Counted from the first letter of the stretch, positions 8,092 through 19,827 are shown. The stretch: DNA of 40,435 nucleotides from an uncultured Dehalococcoidia bacterium (GCA_951812535.1 CATOSK010000009.1:1-40435); one strand, 5' to 3'. Program-made: numbers and translations. The notes: generated by a model not told the origin, from the letters alone.

Positions 8092-11000
8092 TTAGTCGTC
8101 CACCGGGGAGAAAATGTTGCCGCTGGTGATTCCTCCATCGTCCGGGGACTCGGCGGTAACACCGTCGCCCGTCCCGGATGCAACGAGGGTCTCCTCCTCA
8201 TCGTCATCTTCGTCGAAGAAGTCTTCGTCGTCGGCATCATCGTCATCATCGGCCGTCTCAACTGAGAACCCTGCCTCCACCGGGCCATCCTGCCCCTGCG
8301 GGGTGAACGGGAAGTCGGCAGACGCTTCGCTGGCCAGTTCCAGCCAGTCCTGGGGCAATCCTCCGGCCAGTTCGAAGGGATTCTGCGGTTCCGGTTCTTC
8401 GATAACGCTGAGGCTCTCCAGCCGCGCCGGAATCAGCCTTCCAATGATTACGTTCTCCTTGAGGCCCAACAGCCAGTCGTGGGACCCGCTGACTGCCGCC
8501 TGGGTCAGGACCCGGGTGGTTTCCTGGAAGGACGCGGCCGCCAGGAAGCTGTCGGTCAGCAGCGACGCACGGGTAACTCCCAGCAGGATCGGCTTGGCCG
8601 TGGCCGGTTCGCCTCCCTCCGCCAGGACCCGGGCGTTCTTGTCCTGGAACTCGAACTTGTCCGCCATCTGCCCGGGGATGAAGTCCGAATCTCCGGTGGA
8701 CTCCACCTGCACCCGGCGCAGCATCTGGCGCAGGATGATTTCGACGTGCTTATCGTGGATCCCCACACCCTGGGAACGGTACACCTTCTGCACCTCGTCC
8801 ACCAGGTACCGCTGCAGATCGTCCCTTCCCCTGATGTTGAGGATGTCATGGGGGTTCATTGGACCGGCCGTGAGGGCGGCGCCGGCCCGCACTTCCTGTC
8901 CGGCCACCACCTGCAGATAGGCCGGCGCCGGAATCGCGTACTCCCGTTCCTCCACGTCTTGGTAGACCACCGAAAGCCCGAAGGGAGTGATTTCGACCCG
9001 GCCGGAGACGCCGGCGATCAGGGGTTCCGCCGGCAGGGTCTCTTCCTCCCCTTCCACCGGCTCGGGAGCAGGTCCCATAGCCAGGATCATGTCGGGTCCG
9101 ATTTCCTCACCCTCTTCGACCAGCAACTCGGAGCCTTCGGGCAGGATGTAGTCTTCGCGGAACTCCTCCCGGCTGACCACCCGGACCCGGCGGATTTCGT
9201 CCTCCGCGGTAATCTCCACAACGCCGTCGATATCGGTTAATACCGCCGAGCCCTTGGGGACCCGGGCCTCGAAGAGCTCCTCCACCCGCGGCAGACCGCT
9301 GGTGATGTCCACGCCGGCGACTCCGCCGGTATGGAAGGTCCGCATGGTCAATTGGGTGCCCGGCTCACCGATGCTCTGTGCGGCGATGATGCCCGCAGCC
9401 TGACCTTCTTCGATGAGTTCGCCCGTGGCCGGAAGCCGTCCGTAGCAGAGCTGACACACGCCCCGCCGCGCCTCGCAGGTCAGCGGCGACCGCACCGGCA
9501 CCTCGTGGATGCCAGCGTCAATCATCGCCCTGGCCTTGGGCTCGTCGATCTCTTCGTTCCGGTCCAGGATGATCTCCCCGGTCTGCGGGTCGGCGATAGC
9601 CGTGGCCGCAATGCGGCCGGTGATTCGTTCGACCAGCGTACGCTTGTCGTCGGATTCGTCGTCGGGCCTCGGCACAATCCAGAAGGCATCGTAGGTGCCG
9701 CAGTCCTGTTCCAGCGCGATTACTTCCTGCGCGATGTCGATCAGACGCCGGGTCAGGTAACCGCTGTCCGCCGTACGCAGCGCGGTGTCGGCCAATCCCT
9801 TGCGGGCTCCGTGGGTGGAGATGAAATACTCCAGGGCTGTCAGGCCCTCCCGGAAGCTGGACTTGATGGGCATGTCAACGATGATCCGGCCCTTGGGGTT
9901 GCTCATCAGGCCGCGCATCGCCGCCATCTGCTTGATCTGGGAGATATTACCCTTGGTACCCGATTGGGCCATCACCGCGATGCCGCCGTAGTTGGCGAGT
10001 TCTTCCCTCACCAGCTCTTCCGTCTGGTCCGACGCCCGCGTCCAAGCGTCGACGGCGAGGGAGTACCGCTCGTCCTCGGACATCAGGCCGGACAGGTACT
10101 GGTCTTCGTAGTCCGCGACCTGGCTGGCCGCTTCCTGCAGAATGTCCGCCTTCTTGGGGGACACCTGGATGTCGTTGATGGCGATGGTAATTCCCGAAGT
10201 CGTCGCGTATTCGAAGCCAAGCCGCTTGATGGCGTCCAGAACCTCGGCCGTGCCTTCGTTGGAGAGGAGCCGGTAAAGCTGGGAAGTAAGTGTCCTGATC
10301 TCTCCCCGGTCCATCAGCTTGTTCTGGTACCCCACCCCTTCGGGCAGGATTTCGTTGAACTTCAACCGGCCCAGGGTGGTCTCGGTCCACCCCTCGCTGT
10401 CGTCGCCCGGAATGTGGCGCACCAGGATCGGCGCCCGGAGGTCAATCAGCTGGGAGTTGAAGGCCATCTGGGCTTCTTCCGAGTCATAGAAACGCCTGCC
10501 TGCGCCCAGCCCGCCTTCCTTCATCTCGGTCAGGTAGTAGCACCCCATCACCATGTCCAGGGTCGGCGCAACCAGCGGCTCCCCCGATGCCGGGGACAGC
10601 ATGTTGTGGGTGCTCAGCATGGCCACCCGGGCCTCGTTCACTGCCATCCGGGACAGCGGAACGTGGACCGCCATCTGGTCGCCGTCGAAGTCGGCGTTAA
10701 AAGCCGAGCAGACCAGCGGGTGAATCTGGATGGCGTTGCCTTCGATCAGGGTCGGCATAAACGCCTGGATGCCCAGCCGGTGCAGGGTCGGGGCCCGGTT
10801 CAGCATCACCGGGCGGTCTTTGATGACGTCCTCCAGGATGTCCCAAACCTCGGTTCGGGCCCGCTCAACCATGCGCTTGGCGCTCTTGATATTGGGAGCG
10901 ATGCCCAGCATCACCAGGCGGTGCATGACGAAGGGCTTGAACAGCTCCAGCGCCATCCGCTTGGGCAGCCCGCACTCGTTCATGTTCAGCTCCGGTCCGA

Positions 11001-12312
11001 CAACAATGACAGACCGGCCGCTGTAGTCCACCCGTTTCCCCAGCAGGTTCTGGCGGAAGCGTCCCTGCTTGCCCCGCAGCAGGTCGGACAGGGACTTGAG
11101 CTTGTGGTTGTGGCTGCCCTGGATGGGGCGTCCCCGGCGGCCGTTGTCGATGAGGGCGTCCACCGACTCCTGGAGCATCCGCTTCTCGTTGCGTATGATG
11201 ATCTCCGGGGCTCCCAGGTCCATCAAGCGCTTGAGGCGGTTGTTCCGGTTGATCACCCTCCGGTAAAGGTCGTTCAGGTCGCTGGTGGCGAACCGGCCGC
11301 CGTCCAGCTGCACCATGGGCCGCAGTTCCGGCGGCAGCACCGGCAGGACACTCAGAATCATGTCCGACACCCGGTTCCCGCTCTTCCGGAAGGACTCCAC
11401 CACCCGCAGCCGCTTGATGGCTTTCTTGCGACGCTGCCCCGAGGTGGACCGCATCTCCTGGGCCAACTGCTCCCGCAGAGCCTCCATGTTGATCTGGTTC
11501 AGGATGGCGAGAATTGCCTCGGCGCCCATGCCGGCTTCGAAGATTTCCCCGTACCGTTCCTTCAACTCCCGGTAGCGGGACTCGGCCACCAACTGGTGGA
11601 CCCGCAGGGCTTCCAATTCGTCCTTGACGTTATCGAACTCCTCCTTGGCCTTGGCCTGATCCTTGCCCAGCTCGTCGGTTATTCCGTCGATCTCGATCTG
11701 GGCACCGAACCGTTCGACATCCGCCGCCGGATCCTCGCCATCGGCGGGAAGGGCTTCCATCTTGGCCCTCAGCTCAGCGATCTTTTCCCCGGATTCCTGT
11801 TCCATGCGTTCGCACTCAAAGTCGAACGTCTCCTGCCGCAGTTCGATTTGTTCGCGGCGGGCTTCTTCATCCACCGAGATGACGATGTGCTGGGCGAAAT
11901 ACAGGACCCTTTCCAGGTTCCTCGGGGACAGGTCCAGGAGGAGGCCCAGGCGGCTCGGCGTGGTCTTGCTGAACCAGATGTGGGCCACCGGAGCGGCCAG
12001 GCGGATGTGCCCCATCCGCTCCCGGCGGACCTTGGCGCGGGTCACTTCCACTCCACAGCGGTCACATACCACTCCCCGGTACCGGATCTTCTTGTATTTT
12101 CCGCAGAAGCACTCCCAGTCCTTGGTGGGACCGAACAGGCGCTCGCAGAACAGCCCGTCCTTCTCCGGGCGCAGGGTGCGGTAGTTGATGGTCTCCGGCT
12201 TCGTAACCTCGCCGTGGGACCAGTTCAGAATCTGTTCCGGAGAGGCGACGGATATCTTGATCGCGTTGAAATTGGTTGACGTTGTGTCGGCACGGTCGGC
12301 CATTCTAACCAT
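8092..12312 (-). CDS. rpoC: RNA polymerase beta' subunit
   Basis: A 1406-residue catalytic subunit of RNA polymerase. The N-terminal zinc-binding domain has [20 protein letters not shown]. The active-site [12 protein letters not shown] (from residue 539) carries the three Mg-binding aspartates. The second zinc motif is [14 protein letters not shown]. The trigger-loop/jaw region ([10 protein letters not shown]) is present, as is [14 protein letters not shown]. It starts at an ATG that overlaps the rpoB stop (TAATG), so translation is probably coupled. The C-terminus is unusual: after the last conserved helix comes a strongly acidic tail, including [20 protein letters not shown], and about 35 further low-complexity residues. 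The length is normal for Chloroflexota-type beta' without large lineage insertions. Confidence 0.97.
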   Translation of the reverse strand: MVRMADRADTTSTNFNAIKISVASPEQILNWSHGEVTKPETINYRTLRPEKDGLFCERLFGPTKDWECFCGKYKKIRYRGVVCDRCGVEVTRAKVRRERMGHIRLAAPVAHIWFSKTTPSRLGLLLDLSPRNLERVLYFAQHIVISVDEEARREQIELRQETFDFECERMEQESGEKIAELRAKMEALPADGEDPAADVERFGAQIEIDGITDELGKDQAKAKEEFDNVKDELEALRVHQLVAESRYRELKERYGEIFEAGMGAEAILAILNQINMEALREQLAQEMRSTSGQRRKKAIKRLRVVESFRKSGNRVSDMILSVLPVLPPELRPMVQLDGGRFATSDLNDLYRRVINRNNRLKRLMDLGAPEIIIRNEKRMLQESVDALIDNGRRGRPIQGSHNHKLKSLSDLLRGKQGRFRQNLLGKRVDYSGRSVIVVGPELNMNECGLPKRMALELFKPFVMHRLVMLGIAPNIKSAKRMVERARTEVWDILEDVIKDRPVMLNRAPTLHRLGIQAFMPTLIEGNAIQIHPLVCSAFNADFDGDQMAVHVPLSRMAVNEARVAMLSTHNMLSPASGEPLVAPTLDMVMGCYYLTEMKEGGLGAGRRFYDSEEAQMAFNSQLIDLRAPILVRHIPGDDSEGWTETTLGRLKFNEILPEGVGYQNKLMDRGEIRTLTSQLYRLLSNEGTAEVLDAIKRLGFEYATTSGITIAINDIQVSPKKADILQEAASQVADYEDQYLSGLMSEDERYSLAVDAWTRASDQTEELVREELANYGGIAVMAQSGTKGNISQIKQMAAMRGLMSNPKGRIIVDMPIKSSFREGLTALEYFISTHGARKGLADTALRTADSGYLTRRLIDIAQEVIALEQDCGTYDAFWIVPRPDDESDDKRTLVERITGRIAATAIADPQTGEIILDRNEEIDEPKARAMIDAGIHEVPVRSPLTCEARRGVCQLCYGRLPATGELIEEGQAAGIIAAQSIGEPGTQLTMRTFHTGGVAGVDITSGLPRVEELFEARVPKGSAVLTDIDGVVEITAEDEIRRVRVVSREEFREDYILPEGSELLVEEGEEIGPDMILAMGPAPEPVEGEEETLPAEPLIAGVSGRVEITPFGLSVVYQDVEEREYAIPAPAYLQVVAGQEVRAGAALTAGPMNPHDILNIRGRDDLQRYLVDEVQKVYRSQGVGIHDKHVEIILRQMLRRVQVESTGDSDFIPGQMADKFEFQDKNARVLAEGGEPATAKPILLGVTRASLLTDSFLAAASFQETTRVLTQAAVSGSHDWLLGLKENVIIGRLIPARLESLSVIEEPEPQNPFELAGGLPQDWLELASEASADFPFTPQGQDGPVEAGFSVETADDDDDADDEDFFDEDDDEEETLVASGTGDGVTAESPDDGGITSGNIFSPVDD

Positions 12313-15300
12313 TAATCCGCCTCCAGTGGTTGATATAGTTCGGACTCGTCCCGCACGCCGGCGGCCAACGAGTTCCGGTTTTCTTCGTTCAGCAATTCAA
12401 CCGCCAAACCCAGGCTCTGCAGCTCCTTCAGCAGCACGTTGAAGGACTCGGGAACACCCGGCTGCCCGATGGGTTCTCCTTTGACGATGGCCTCGTAGGT
12501 CTTCACCCGCCCGGCCACATCGTCGGACTTGACCGTCAGCACCTCCTGCAGGTTGTGGGCCGCGCTGTACGCTTCCAGCGCCCAGACTTCCATTTCTCCG
12601 AACCGCTGCCCGCCGAATTGGGCCTTTCCGCCCAGCGGCTGCTGGGTGATCATCGAGTAGGGTCCGGTGGAGCGAGCGTGAATCTTGTCCTCCACCAGGT
12701 GGATGAGCTTCAGCATATAGATGCTGCCCACCGTGACCACCTGGTCGAAGGGCTCGCCCGTCCTTCCGTCATAGAGCTGGAACTTGCCGAAGGTCGGGGG
12801 AGCCTTGGCCTGCTCCCGGTGTACCTTCAGGGCAAGTTGGCGCATTTCCTCCGGCTCCAGTCCGTCCGATTCTTCTCCTGCGATCTCCTTCAGCCACAGG
12901 CGGAGACAAGCGTCCCGCGCCTCTCCATTGACGGTTTCGTCAAACAGCCTCCCGGCGTCATAGCCCCGCTCGCCGAGCCACTGTTCAACCTGCTCGATGT
13001 TGATGACCGGAGACTCCTCCGCCGCCGGACTGTAATCAATGGCGTTGGCCTGCTCGGCAAACCACAACCGGCCCAGCGCGTCTTCGATGGAATCGTCGTT
13101 CGCGCCGTCGAACACCGGCGTCTGCGCGTGGTAGTTCAGGCCCCGGGCTGCCCAGCCCAGGTGGGTCTCCAGCACCTGTCCCAGGTTCATACGGGAGGGC
13201 ACACCGATGGGATTCAGGATGATGTCCACCGGAGTCCCGTCTTCCAGGAAGGGCATATCTTCCTGGGCCAGGATCCTGGACACCACTCCCTTGTTGCCGT
13301 GGCGTCCGGCCATCTTGTCCCCCACCGAAATCTTCCTGGTCTGGGCGATCCAGACCCGGACGGCCTCGTTGACGCCGGGGGAAAGGTCGTCCCGATTGGC
13401 CCGGTTCAGCACCTTCACATCGATGACCTTGCCCCGCTCACCGTGGGGCACACGCAGGGACGTATCCTTCACGTCCCGCGACTTCTCTCCGAAGATGGCC
13501 CGCAGCAGTTTCTCTTCTGCGGTCAGCTCCGTCTCGCCCTTGGGCGTGACCTTCCCTACCAGGATATCTCCGGGACCGACGTCCGCGCCCACCCGGATGA
13601 TGCCGTATTCGTCCAGGTCTCTCAGGCTGGCCTCGCCCACGTTGGGGATGTCCCGGGTGATTTCCTCCGGGCCCAGCTTGGTTTCCCTGGCTTCCATTTC
13701 ATGCTTTTCGATATGGATCGAGGTGAACATATCCTCTTTGACGAGGCGCTCACTCAGGATGATGGCATCCTCGTAGTTGTAGCCCTCCCAGGACATGAAG
13801 GCCACCAGGACGTTCTGCCCCAGGGCCAACTCGCCCTGGTCGGTCGAGGAACTGTCGGCCAGCGCGTCCCCTCTTGCCACGACGTCCCCCTTGCGGACCG
13901 TCGGACGCTGGTCGAAGCAGGTCCCCTGGTTGGTGCGGGAGAACTTGATTAACGGGTGGACGTGTTCCCCGCCTTCCATGTCGGTGACCGTGACATCCCG
14001 TCCCGTGACCGAGGTGACGACACCACCGGCCCGGGCCAGCAGGACCTGTCCGCTGTCCTTGGCCACCCGGTCTTCGATGCCGGTGCCCACCCGGGGAGCC
14101 TGGGGCCGGAGCAGGGGCACGGCCTGCCGCTGCATGTTGGAACCCATCAGCGCCCGGTTGGCGTCGTCGTGTTCCAGGAAGGGGATCAGCGCCGCCGAGA
14201 TGCTCATGATCTGCATCGGCGACACGTCCATCATGTTCACCACATCCGGCGACTCTTCGATATAATTCTCGCCGACCCTGACTTCAACCCGGTCGTTGAC
14301 GAACTGGTTCAGTTCGTCCAGCAAGGAGTTGGCCTGGGCGACGTGATAGTTCTCTTCCTGGTCCGCCGACAGGTAGAGAACATCGTTCTCTCCACCCGCC
14401 ACGAAGGGACGGACCTGGATAGTTGTTCCCTCGGGAAGCTGGTTGATCCGCGCAACCCGGTTCTTGGGAATTCGCTTGCCCTTGGCCACGATGGTCTTGC
14501 CGCTTTCGTCCAGCACCGCCTCGGTCACCGTCCGGCCGCTCAGGTCCTGGGCGGTGCAGGGCAGCACCTTCAGGACCGGCCGGTAGGGGGACTCGATGAA
14601 GCCGTAGGGATTGGTCCTGGCATAGGACGCCAGCGAGCTCAGCAATCCAATGTTCGGGCCTTCCGGCGTCTCGATGGGACAGATCCGGCCGTAGTGGGAG
14701 AAGTGGACGTCGCGAACGTCGAACCCCGCCCGCTCCCGGGACAGTCCCCCCGGCCCCAGTGCGGAAAGCCTCCGCTTGTGGGTCAGCTCCGCCAGGGGGT
14801 TGGTCTGGTCCATGAACTGGGACAGCTGGGACCCTCCGAAAAACTCCCGCACCGATGCAACCACCGGCCGGATGTTCACCAGCCCCTGGGGAGCGGCTAT
14901 TTCCGGGTCCACCAGGGTCATCTTTTCCTTGACCATGCGCTCCATGCGCAACAGGCCGACGCGCACCTGGTTCTGCACCAGTTCGCCCACCGCCCGTACC
15001 CGGCGGTTGCCCAGATGGTCGATGTCGTCGGGATGGTCCTCGCCCCGGTTGAGCTTGATGATTGTACGGATGACCTCTACCAGGTCGTCCATGGTCAGCA
15101 CGTGTTCCTGCGGCGGGCTGGGAAGGCCGAGGCGGCGGTTCAGCTTATACCGCCCCACCCGGCCCAGGTCGTACCGGCGCGGGTCGAAGAACAGCGTCTT
15201 CATCAGCGTCCGGGCGTTCTCCAGGCTGGGAGGCTCTCCCGGCCTCAGCCGGCGGTAGAACTCGATCTGGGAAGCCGCGATGCGCCGGGCCAGGTCGGAG

Positions 15301-16109
15301 TCGTAGTCCATGCCTGCCCGCCGTCCCCAGTTGGGTAGGGAATCCCACATCGTCTTCAGATCATCTTCCCGGAAGTTCAACTCCCGTGGCTCAGGGACCG
15401 GGTCCCGTTCCAGCGTCGACTGGATGTAGGGATGGTCCGGGTCGGTGTCCACGTCCCTGAACAGGTCCAGCATCTCCTCGTCGGTGGCGATGCCCAGGGC
15501 CCGAAGGAACGCCGTCGCCGACACCTTCCGCTTCCGGTCAACTTTCACCGAGAGGATGTCCTTGGTGCTGGTCTCGAATTCCAGCCATGCTCCCCGGGAC
15601 GGTATGAGCTTGGCAAAGCACAGGCTCCGGTTGGTCGGGATATTCTTTTCGTAGACGAAGTACACTCCAGGGGACCGGACCAACTGGCTCACGACCACGC
15701 GCTCTGCGCCGTTGATTATGAAAGTGCCATTGTCGGTCATCATGGGAATGTCGCCCATGAAGATTTCTTGTTCCTTGATCTCCCCCGTCTCCTTCATCAC
15801 CAGCCGCGTCTTGACGTAAAGCGGCTGTGAAAAGGTAATCTCCCGCTCCTTGCACTCCACCGGGGGATACTTGGGGACTCGGAATTCATGGTCGTGGAAA
15901 TGCAGCTCGTATTTTCGCTCGGTGTAGTCCGAGATCGGCGAAATCTCGCGGAAGACCTCCTTCAACGCATCATCCTTGAACCAGTCATACGACTGGATCT
16001 GGCTCTGGATCAGGTTCGGTACGTCCAGCACCTGGGGAATACGGGCATAGGACTTGTTGTACCGAGAGGTCCGTGGGGGAAGGGCATTGCTCCCCGGAGA
16101 GATACTCAT
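12312..16109 (-). CDS. rpoB: RNA polymerase beta subunit
   Basis: A 1265-residue subunit forming one side of the RNA polymerase active cleft. The rifampicin region is intact and of wild-type pattern: SQLSQFMDQ begins at residue 427, so D434, H444 and S449 match E. coli D516, H526 and S531. This predicts a normal, drug-sensitive pocket. Other signatures are [50 protein letters not shown] and the C-terminal [20 protein letters not shown]. The start has AAGGAGA seven nt upstream. It is the first gene of an rpoB-rpoC(-pyrD) unit; rplJ/rplL, which often precede rpoB, are not here. A near-consensus promoter lies about 135 bp upstream. Confidence 0.97.
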   Translation of the reverse strand: MSISPGSNALPPRTSRYNKSYARIPQVLDVPNLIQSQIQSYDWFKDDALKEVFREISPISDYTERKYELHFHDHEFRVPKYPPVECKEREITFSQPLYVKTRLVMKETGEIKEQEIFMGDIPMMTDNGTFIINGAERVVVSQLVRSPGVYFVYEKNIPTNRSLCFAKLIPSRGAWLEFETSTKDILSVKVDRKRKVSATAFLRALGIATDEEMLDLFRDVDTDPDHPYIQSTLERDPVPEPRELNFREDDLKTMWDSLPNWGRRAGMDYDSDLARRIAASQIEFYRRLRPGEPPSLENARTLMKTLFFDPRRYDLGRVGRYKLNRRLGLPSPPQEHVLTMDDLVEVIRTIIKLNRGEDHPDDIDHLGNRRVRAVGELVQNQVRVGLLRMERMVKEKMTLVDPEIAAPQGLVNIRPVVASVREFFGGSQLSQFMDQTNPLAELTHKRRLSALGPGGLSRERAGFDVRDVHFSHYGRICPIETPEGPNIGLLSSLASYARTNPYGFIESPYRPVLKVLPCTAQDLSGRTVTEAVLDESGKTIVAKGKRIPKNRVARINQLPEGTTIQVRPFVAGGENDVLYLSADQEENYHVAQANSLLDELNQFVNDRVEVRVGENYIEESPDVVNMMDVSPMQIMSISAALIPFLEHDDANRALMGSNMQRQAVPLLRPQAPRVGTGIEDRVAKDSGQVLLARAGGVVTSVTGRDVTVTDMEGGEHVHPLIKFSRTNQGTCFDQRPTVRKGDVVARGDALADSSSTDQGELALGQNVLVAFMSWEGYNYEDAIILSERLVKEDMFTSIHIEKHEMEARETKLGPEEITRDIPNVGEASLRDLDEYGIIRVGADVGPGDILVGKVTPKGETELTAEEKLLRAIFGEKSRDVKDTSLRVPHGERGKVIDVKVLNRANRDDLSPGVNEAVRVWIAQTRKISVGDKMAGRHGNKGVVSRILAQEDMPFLEDGTPVDIILNPIGVPSRMNLGQVLETHLGWAARGLNYHAQTPVFDGANDDSIEDALGRLWFAEQANAIDYSPAAEESPVINIEQVEQWLGERGYDAGRLFDETVNGEARDACLRLWLKEIAGEESDGLEPEEMRQLALKVHREQAKAPPTFGKFQLYDGRTGEPFDQVVTVGSIYMLKLIHLVEDKIHARSTGPYSMITQQPLGGKAQFGGQRFGEMEVWALEAYSAAHNLQEVLTVKSDDVAGRVKTYEAIVKGEPIGQPGVPESFNVLLKELQSLGLAVELLNEENRNSLAAGVRDESELYQPLEAD

Positions 16110-16243
16110 ACTGCATTCTCCTTAAGGAAAAGTGTGGCAAACGCACTGCGCCCCACTGCAAGCAGGGCGCAATGAGGACAGGGTGTTACAGGGTTCCGGA
16201 AAATGGAGAGGTTGGTCGAAGTGGCATAAACCAGTAACGCCTA

Positions 16244-16271
16244 ATTATATATAAGCCTATGGTTTTGTCAA
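16244..16271 (-). promoter_or_regulatory. Promoter of rpoB-rpoC
   Basis: On the minus strand, TTGACA (16266-16271) and TATAAT (16244-16249) are separated by 16 bp, in an AT-rich island. Both hexamers are perfect. The leader to rpoB is about 130 nt and contains a TGCGCCC/GGGCGCA inverted repeat (16147-16171), a possible structured 5' UTR. Confidence 0.75.
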
Positions 16272-16339
16272 TGAAAAGTCGTGAGATTTTTCACAAAAAC
16301 CGCATCAGCCGCCTCAAAAATCCCCGTTGCCAACGATGT

Positions 16340-16362
16340 TCTCCGGGATCGAATCCCGGAGA
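16340..16362. repeat. 10-bp inverted repeat upstream of rpoB, downstream of fumC
   Basis: TCTCCGGGAT and its exact complement flank CGA. It could be a terminator for fumC (minus strand), but the T-run (ATTTTTG) is about 18 nt further on, so its role is unclear. It resembles a tRNA T-arm, but no cloverleaf forms around it. Confidence 0.5.
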
Positions 16363-16455
16363 CAGTCGGCACCCGGCAACTACGCACCCGGAGGCTCTCC
16401 CGGTGCTTCTCCAAGGCAAGTTAGGCAGCGAGGGCAAGGTCGGCAGCGGTCCTGG

Positions 16456-17871
16456 CTAACCCCCTCCGCCCCTCACCTCCATGCTGGGCCTGGTCATATC
16501 TTCCGGGTTCAGCAGTTCGTCCAGTTCCGCGTCGGAAAGGCTTGTTTCGTCCTTCGCCACCTCCCGGATCGTCCTACCCGTGGCCGCCGCCTGCTTTGCG
16601 ATTCCCGCCGCCGCATCGTATCCAATGGCCGGAGACAACGCCGTCCCCAGCATCAATCCCCGCTCCACCATCTCCGGCCCCACGTCCGTCGCCTCGATTC
16701 CGGCCACGCACTGCTCCGCAAAGTTGTTCGCCGACGCCGCCAGCAGGGATATGGACTGCAGGATGTTGTACGCTGCCACCGGCATCATGGTGTTCAGCTC
16801 GAAATACCCGCCCTGTCCGGCCAGCGCCACCGTCGCGTCGTTGCCCACCACTTGCGCCGCCACCTGAACCACCGATTCGGCTATCACCGGATTGATCTTC
16901 CCCGGCATGATGGAACTTCCCGGCTGCACCTCAGGAAGGATTATCTCCCCCAGCCCGGCCCGCGGCCCGCACCCCAGGAACCGGATGTCGTTGGCAATCT
17001 TGTGCAGGCTGATGGCGACGGTCTTCAACTCGCCGCTGGCCTCCACCGTGGCATCCAGGGTGGACTGCGCCTGGAAATGGTTCCCCGTTTCCCTGATCTC
17101 TACCCCCGTAACTTCCGACAGGCGGGCGCACGTCCGCTGAGAGAACTCAGGATGGGTATTGACGCCGGTGCCCACCGCCGTTCCGCCCAGCGCCACTTCC
17201 GCCAGGGCTTCCTGGGCCCGCCGCAGGCGCTTGATGCTGTATTCCGCTTGCCCCGCGAACCCCAGGAATTCTTGCCCCAGCCGGATGGGCGTGGCGTCCT
17301 GCAAATGCGTCCGCCCCGTCTTGATGATCGGCCAGAACTCGTCCGACTTCTTTTTCAGCTCCCGTTGCAGGTGCTCCATCCCCGGGATTAGGTCTTCGTG
17401 AATCGCGATCAGCGCAGCCAGCTGAATCGCTGTGGGAATGACGTCGTTGGACGACTGCCCCAGGTTCACGTGGTCGTTAGGATGCACAATCCGGGAGCCC
17501 AGGTCTCCGCCCAATATTTGGGACGCGACATTGGCGATGACCTCGTTAGCGTTGGTGTTGGTCGACGTGCCCGACCCGGTCTGGAAGACGTCCAGCACGA
17601 AATGGTCGTCGTACTGCCCGTCGATCACCCGCTGGGCCGCCTCGACAATGGCGTTGCCTATCGTCTCGTCCAGGACCCCCATTTCCATGTACGTCTGCGC
17701 TGCCGCCTGCTTAATTAGCCCCAACGACCGGATGAAGGTCCGCGGGAACCGCAGGTCGCTTATGGGAAAATTCAGCACCGCCCGCATCGTCGACGCACCG
17801 TAGAGAGCGTCGGCCGGGACCTCCATTTCCCCCATGGAGTCGCGTTCTATCCTCGTGTTGCCGATTGCCAT
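16456..17871 (-). CDS. fumC: Fumarate hydratase class II
   Basis: A 471-residue enzyme of the TCA cycle that interconverts fumarate and (S)-malate; a cytoplasmic homotetramer with no iron-sulfur cluster. The three superfamily signatures are present: TGSGTSTNTNANEV, then KTGRTHLQDATPI with the catalytic His region, and GSSIMPGKINPV with the catalytic-loop serine. The N-terminal IERDSMGEMEVPADALYGA is class II-specific. The length is normal (about 460-470). The start is the ATG at 17871, with AAGGAC upstream; the preceding TTG is not needed. It lies 65 nt downstream of the GMC oxidoreductase gene on the same strand. Confidence 0.96.
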   Translation of the reverse strand: MAIGNTRIERDSMGEMEVPADALYGASTMRAVLNFPISDLRFPRTFIRSLGLIKQAAAQTYMEMGVLDETIGNAIVEAAQRVIDGQYDDHFVLDVFQTGSGTSTNTNANEVIANVASQILGGDLGSRIVHPNDHVNLGQSSNDVIPTAIQLAALIAIHEDLIPGMEHLQRELKKKSDEFWPIIKTGRTHLQDATPIRLGQEFLGFAGQAEYSIKRLRRAQEALAEVALGGTAVGTGVNTHPEFSQRTCARLSEVTGVEIRETGNHFQAQSTLDATVEASGELKTVAISLHKIANDIRFLGCGPRAGLGEIILPEVQPGSSIMPGKINPVIAESVVQVAAQVVGNDATVALAGQGGYFELNTMMPVAAYNILQSISLLAASANNFAEQCVAGIEATDVGPEMVERGLMLGTALSPAIGYDAAAGIAKQAAATGRTIREVAKDETSLSDAELDELLNPEDMTRPSMEVRGGGG

Positions 17872-17936
17872 CAAAACACCGTCCTTGATTCAGTCCCTCT
17901 TTTGGCGGAGCGCCCGGTAGGGGCTGCTCCCCTCGA

Positions 17937-19487
17937 TCAGCCTTCTTCTATTATCCAGTCCGCAACCCGCTCCGCGATCATTATCGTCGTCGCGTTGGTA
18001 TTCGCGCGGATCACGTCGGGCATGACCGAAGCGTCCACCACCCGGATGCTCTCCAGGCCCCGCACCCGGCAGTATTGGTCTACCACCGCCAATGGATCGC
18101 TGTCCGGTCCCATCTTGCACGTCCCGGAGGAATGGTGCTGGGTGTATGCGTTTCGCAGCAGCCAGTCATCAAGCGTGTCGTCCGACACCAGGTCCGCATC
18201 CGTCGGATTCAGCCGCTCCGCTATTATGTCCTTGAACAGCGGATGGTCCGCCAGCCTCAGCCCCAGCCTGACCGCTTCCCGCATCCGTGCCCGGTCCCCC
18301 GAGTCCGAAAGATAGTCGTAATTCAGCGCCGGTTGGACGTGCGGGTCCGTGGAAGTCAGCCGCAGATGGCCGGCGGTGCTGGCGTTCTGCAACGCCGCGC
18401 TGAACCCGAAATGAAAGTCATCCGACTCGATGTTAACGCTGGCCGGACGATGCTCGCTGGTCATCAGAATCGGCGCCAGCTGAATATCCGCCCGCGTCGG
18501 CGACCCCGCCGCGCTGTACCGCAACCCCACCTGGATACTCGGCGAATCTCCCGGAGGTGGATCGCCATATCCCCGGAAAAGGGTGAACACCGCCGGGTGG
18601 TCCCGCAGGTTCTCCCCAATCCCCGGCGAGTCCAGCACCAGCGGGATCCCCAGTTCTCCCAGGTGTCCCGCCGGACCGACGCCGGACAGCATAAGCACCT
18701 GTGGAGAAGCAATTGCCCCGCTGCTCAACAGCACCTGCTCCGCCTCCACCGTAAACGACTCCCCGCCGCTTTCGGCAGAGACCCCCACCGCCCGGTTTCC
18801 GTCGAACAGCACCCGGTGGACCGTCACATCCCCCCGGCACGTCAGGTTCATCCGGTGCCGGCTCGAGCTGAGATAAGTCAGCGCCGTGCTCATCCGAACA
18901 CCGTCGATGTTGTTCAGCGGGCGCATGGCGATACCATTGGAGTCCGGGTGATTCTGGTCCGGGTCTCGGGGAAACCCCAGGGCCACGCAGGCGTCATAGA
19001 AGGCCAGCGAGGTTGGCATCAACTCTTCCCGCTTGAACCGCCGCACCGGGATCGGCCCTTCGTTCCCGTGGAAATCGCCCCCCGGAAAGTCCAGGTCGTT
19101 TTCCAGCTTCCGGAAATGGGGCAGGACGCTGGTAAAGGCCCACTCGTCGTTGCCCCAGGCCACCCAGTTGTCATAGTCTTCCGGCACCCCGCGGAACAGG
19201 ACCTGTCCGTTGATTGAGCTCGACCCGCCCGTCGTGCGGCCCCGGGGTATCTGGATCATCTCCGGTTGGCGGGGCGTGGCCGTCGCCGTGTATCCCCAGT
19301 TGTGCGGCCCGTAGGCCGACCGCCACACGTTGTATCCATCCTTTATGTCAATCGGCACCTGCTCGAAGCTCGGATAGTCCGGCCCGGCCTCCAGCAGCAG
19401 CACCGACCTGTCCGGGTCCTCCGTCAAGCGGCTTGCCAGGACGCATCCCGCCGAGCCGGCCCCGATTATTACGTAGTCGTACTTCAT
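17937..19487 (-). CDS. GMC-family FAD-dependent oxidoreductase
   Basis: A 516-residue flavoprotein of the glucose-methanol-choline family, which oxidises primary alcohols. The N-terminal Rossmann motif is VIIGAGSAGCVLASRLTED (about residues 6-24). PROSITE-like GMC signatures follow: RGRTTGGSSSINGQVLFRG, then LLSSGAIASPQVLMLSGVGP. The C-terminal catalytic pair is in YTQHHSSGTCKMG (His) and RANTNATTIMIAERVADW (Asn). The overall pattern resembles choline dehydrogenase BetA, but substrate cannot be told and no BetB aldehyde dehydrogenase is nearby. The start is the ATG at 19487 because GGAGG lies eight nt before it; a longer frame adds five unlikely residues. The first repeat array starts 17 bp upstream of this ATG. 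Confidence 0.9.
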   Translation of the reverse strand: MKYDYVIIGAGSAGCVLASRLTEDPDRSVLLLEAGPDYPSFEQVPIDIKDGYNVWRSAYGPHNWGYTATATPRQPEMIQIPRGRTTGGSSSINGQVLFRGVPEDYDNWVAWGNDEWAFTSVLPHFRKLENDLDFPGGDFHGNEGPIPVRRFKREELMPTSLAFYDACVALGFPRDPDQNHPDSNGIAMRPLNNIDGVRMSTALTYLSSSRHRMNLTCRGDVTVHRVLFDGNRAVGVSAESGGESFTVEAEQVLLSSGAIASPQVLMLSGVGPAGHLGELGIPLVLDSPGIGENLRDHPAVFTLFRGYGDPPPGDSPSIQVGLRYSAAGSPTRADIQLAPILMTSEHRPASVNIESDDFHFGFSAALQNASTAGHLRLTSTDPHVQPALNYDYLSDSGDRARMREAVRLGLRLADHPLFKDIIAERLNPTDADLVSDDTLDDWLLRNAYTQHHSSGTCKMGPDSDPLAVVDQYCRVRGLESIRVVDASVMPDVIRANTNATTIMIAERVADWIIEEG

Positions 19488-19503
19488 CGCCGTTTCCTCC
19501 ACG

Positions 19504-19684
19504 AAACCGCCCAGCCGCCTTGGACAAGTTACCTCCGCTGGCGGCGAAGGCGGCGACTCTCAGATCAAACCGCCCAGCCGCATTAGACAAGTTACCTCCG
19601 CTGGCGGCGAAAGAGGCGACTCTCAGATCAAACCGCCCAGCCGCATTAGACAAGTTACCTCCGCTGGCGGCGAAGGCGGCGACC
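19504..19684 (+). repeat. Tandem repeat array A, three 63-bp hairpin units
   Basis: Three near-identical units with exact period 63 begin at 19504, 19567 and 19630. Each folds into two stacked stems: outer CCGC/GCGG (GAGG in unit 2), internal loop CCA opposite GAAG, inner GCCGC/GCGGC. The loop contains TTAGACAAGTTACC (TTGGACAAGTTACC in unit 1). Units 1 and 2 end in GACTCTCAGATC; unit 3 diverges after GGCGAC. The array sits between the GMC gene start and the bluB riboswitch. The same fold recurs in array B at 20845-21040. Confidence 0.85.
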
Positions 19685-19775
19685 TTCGAAAGAGTCGCGC
19701 CGGACAAACCAACCCGGCCAACCGCTCAATATGTTGCCATCCCGCCCTTTCTTTGGCAATTCCCCGGCAGCTCTA

Positions 19776-19804
19776 TTGACCGGGCCCGGCCCCCGTGTTA
19801 GTTT
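19776..19804 (+). promoter_or_regulatory. Candidate promoter of the bluB riboswitch transcript
   Basis: TTGACC, 17-bp spacer, TAGTTT, about 25 bp before the riboswitch aptamer. The -35 box is good and the -10 box is weak. Confidence 0.4.
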
Positions 19805-19827
19805 TGCGTCGGAAACAGAATATTGCG

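Noticed and set aside
9331..12279. Very long open frame on the plus strand opposite rpoC
   Set aside because: It is an antisense shadow of rpoC produced by high GC; no domain character.
16290..16370. tRNA gene suggested by a T-arm-like hairpin near 16350
   Set aside because: The loop lacks the TTC start and no acceptor, D or anticodon stems form on either strand.
19348..19707. Minus-strand peptide repeats (NLSNAAGRFDLRVA) across array A as a repeat protein
   Set aside because: The frame is a by-product of a 63-bp period divisible by three; array B with 62 and 64-bp spacing breaks it, so selection on protein is unlikely.
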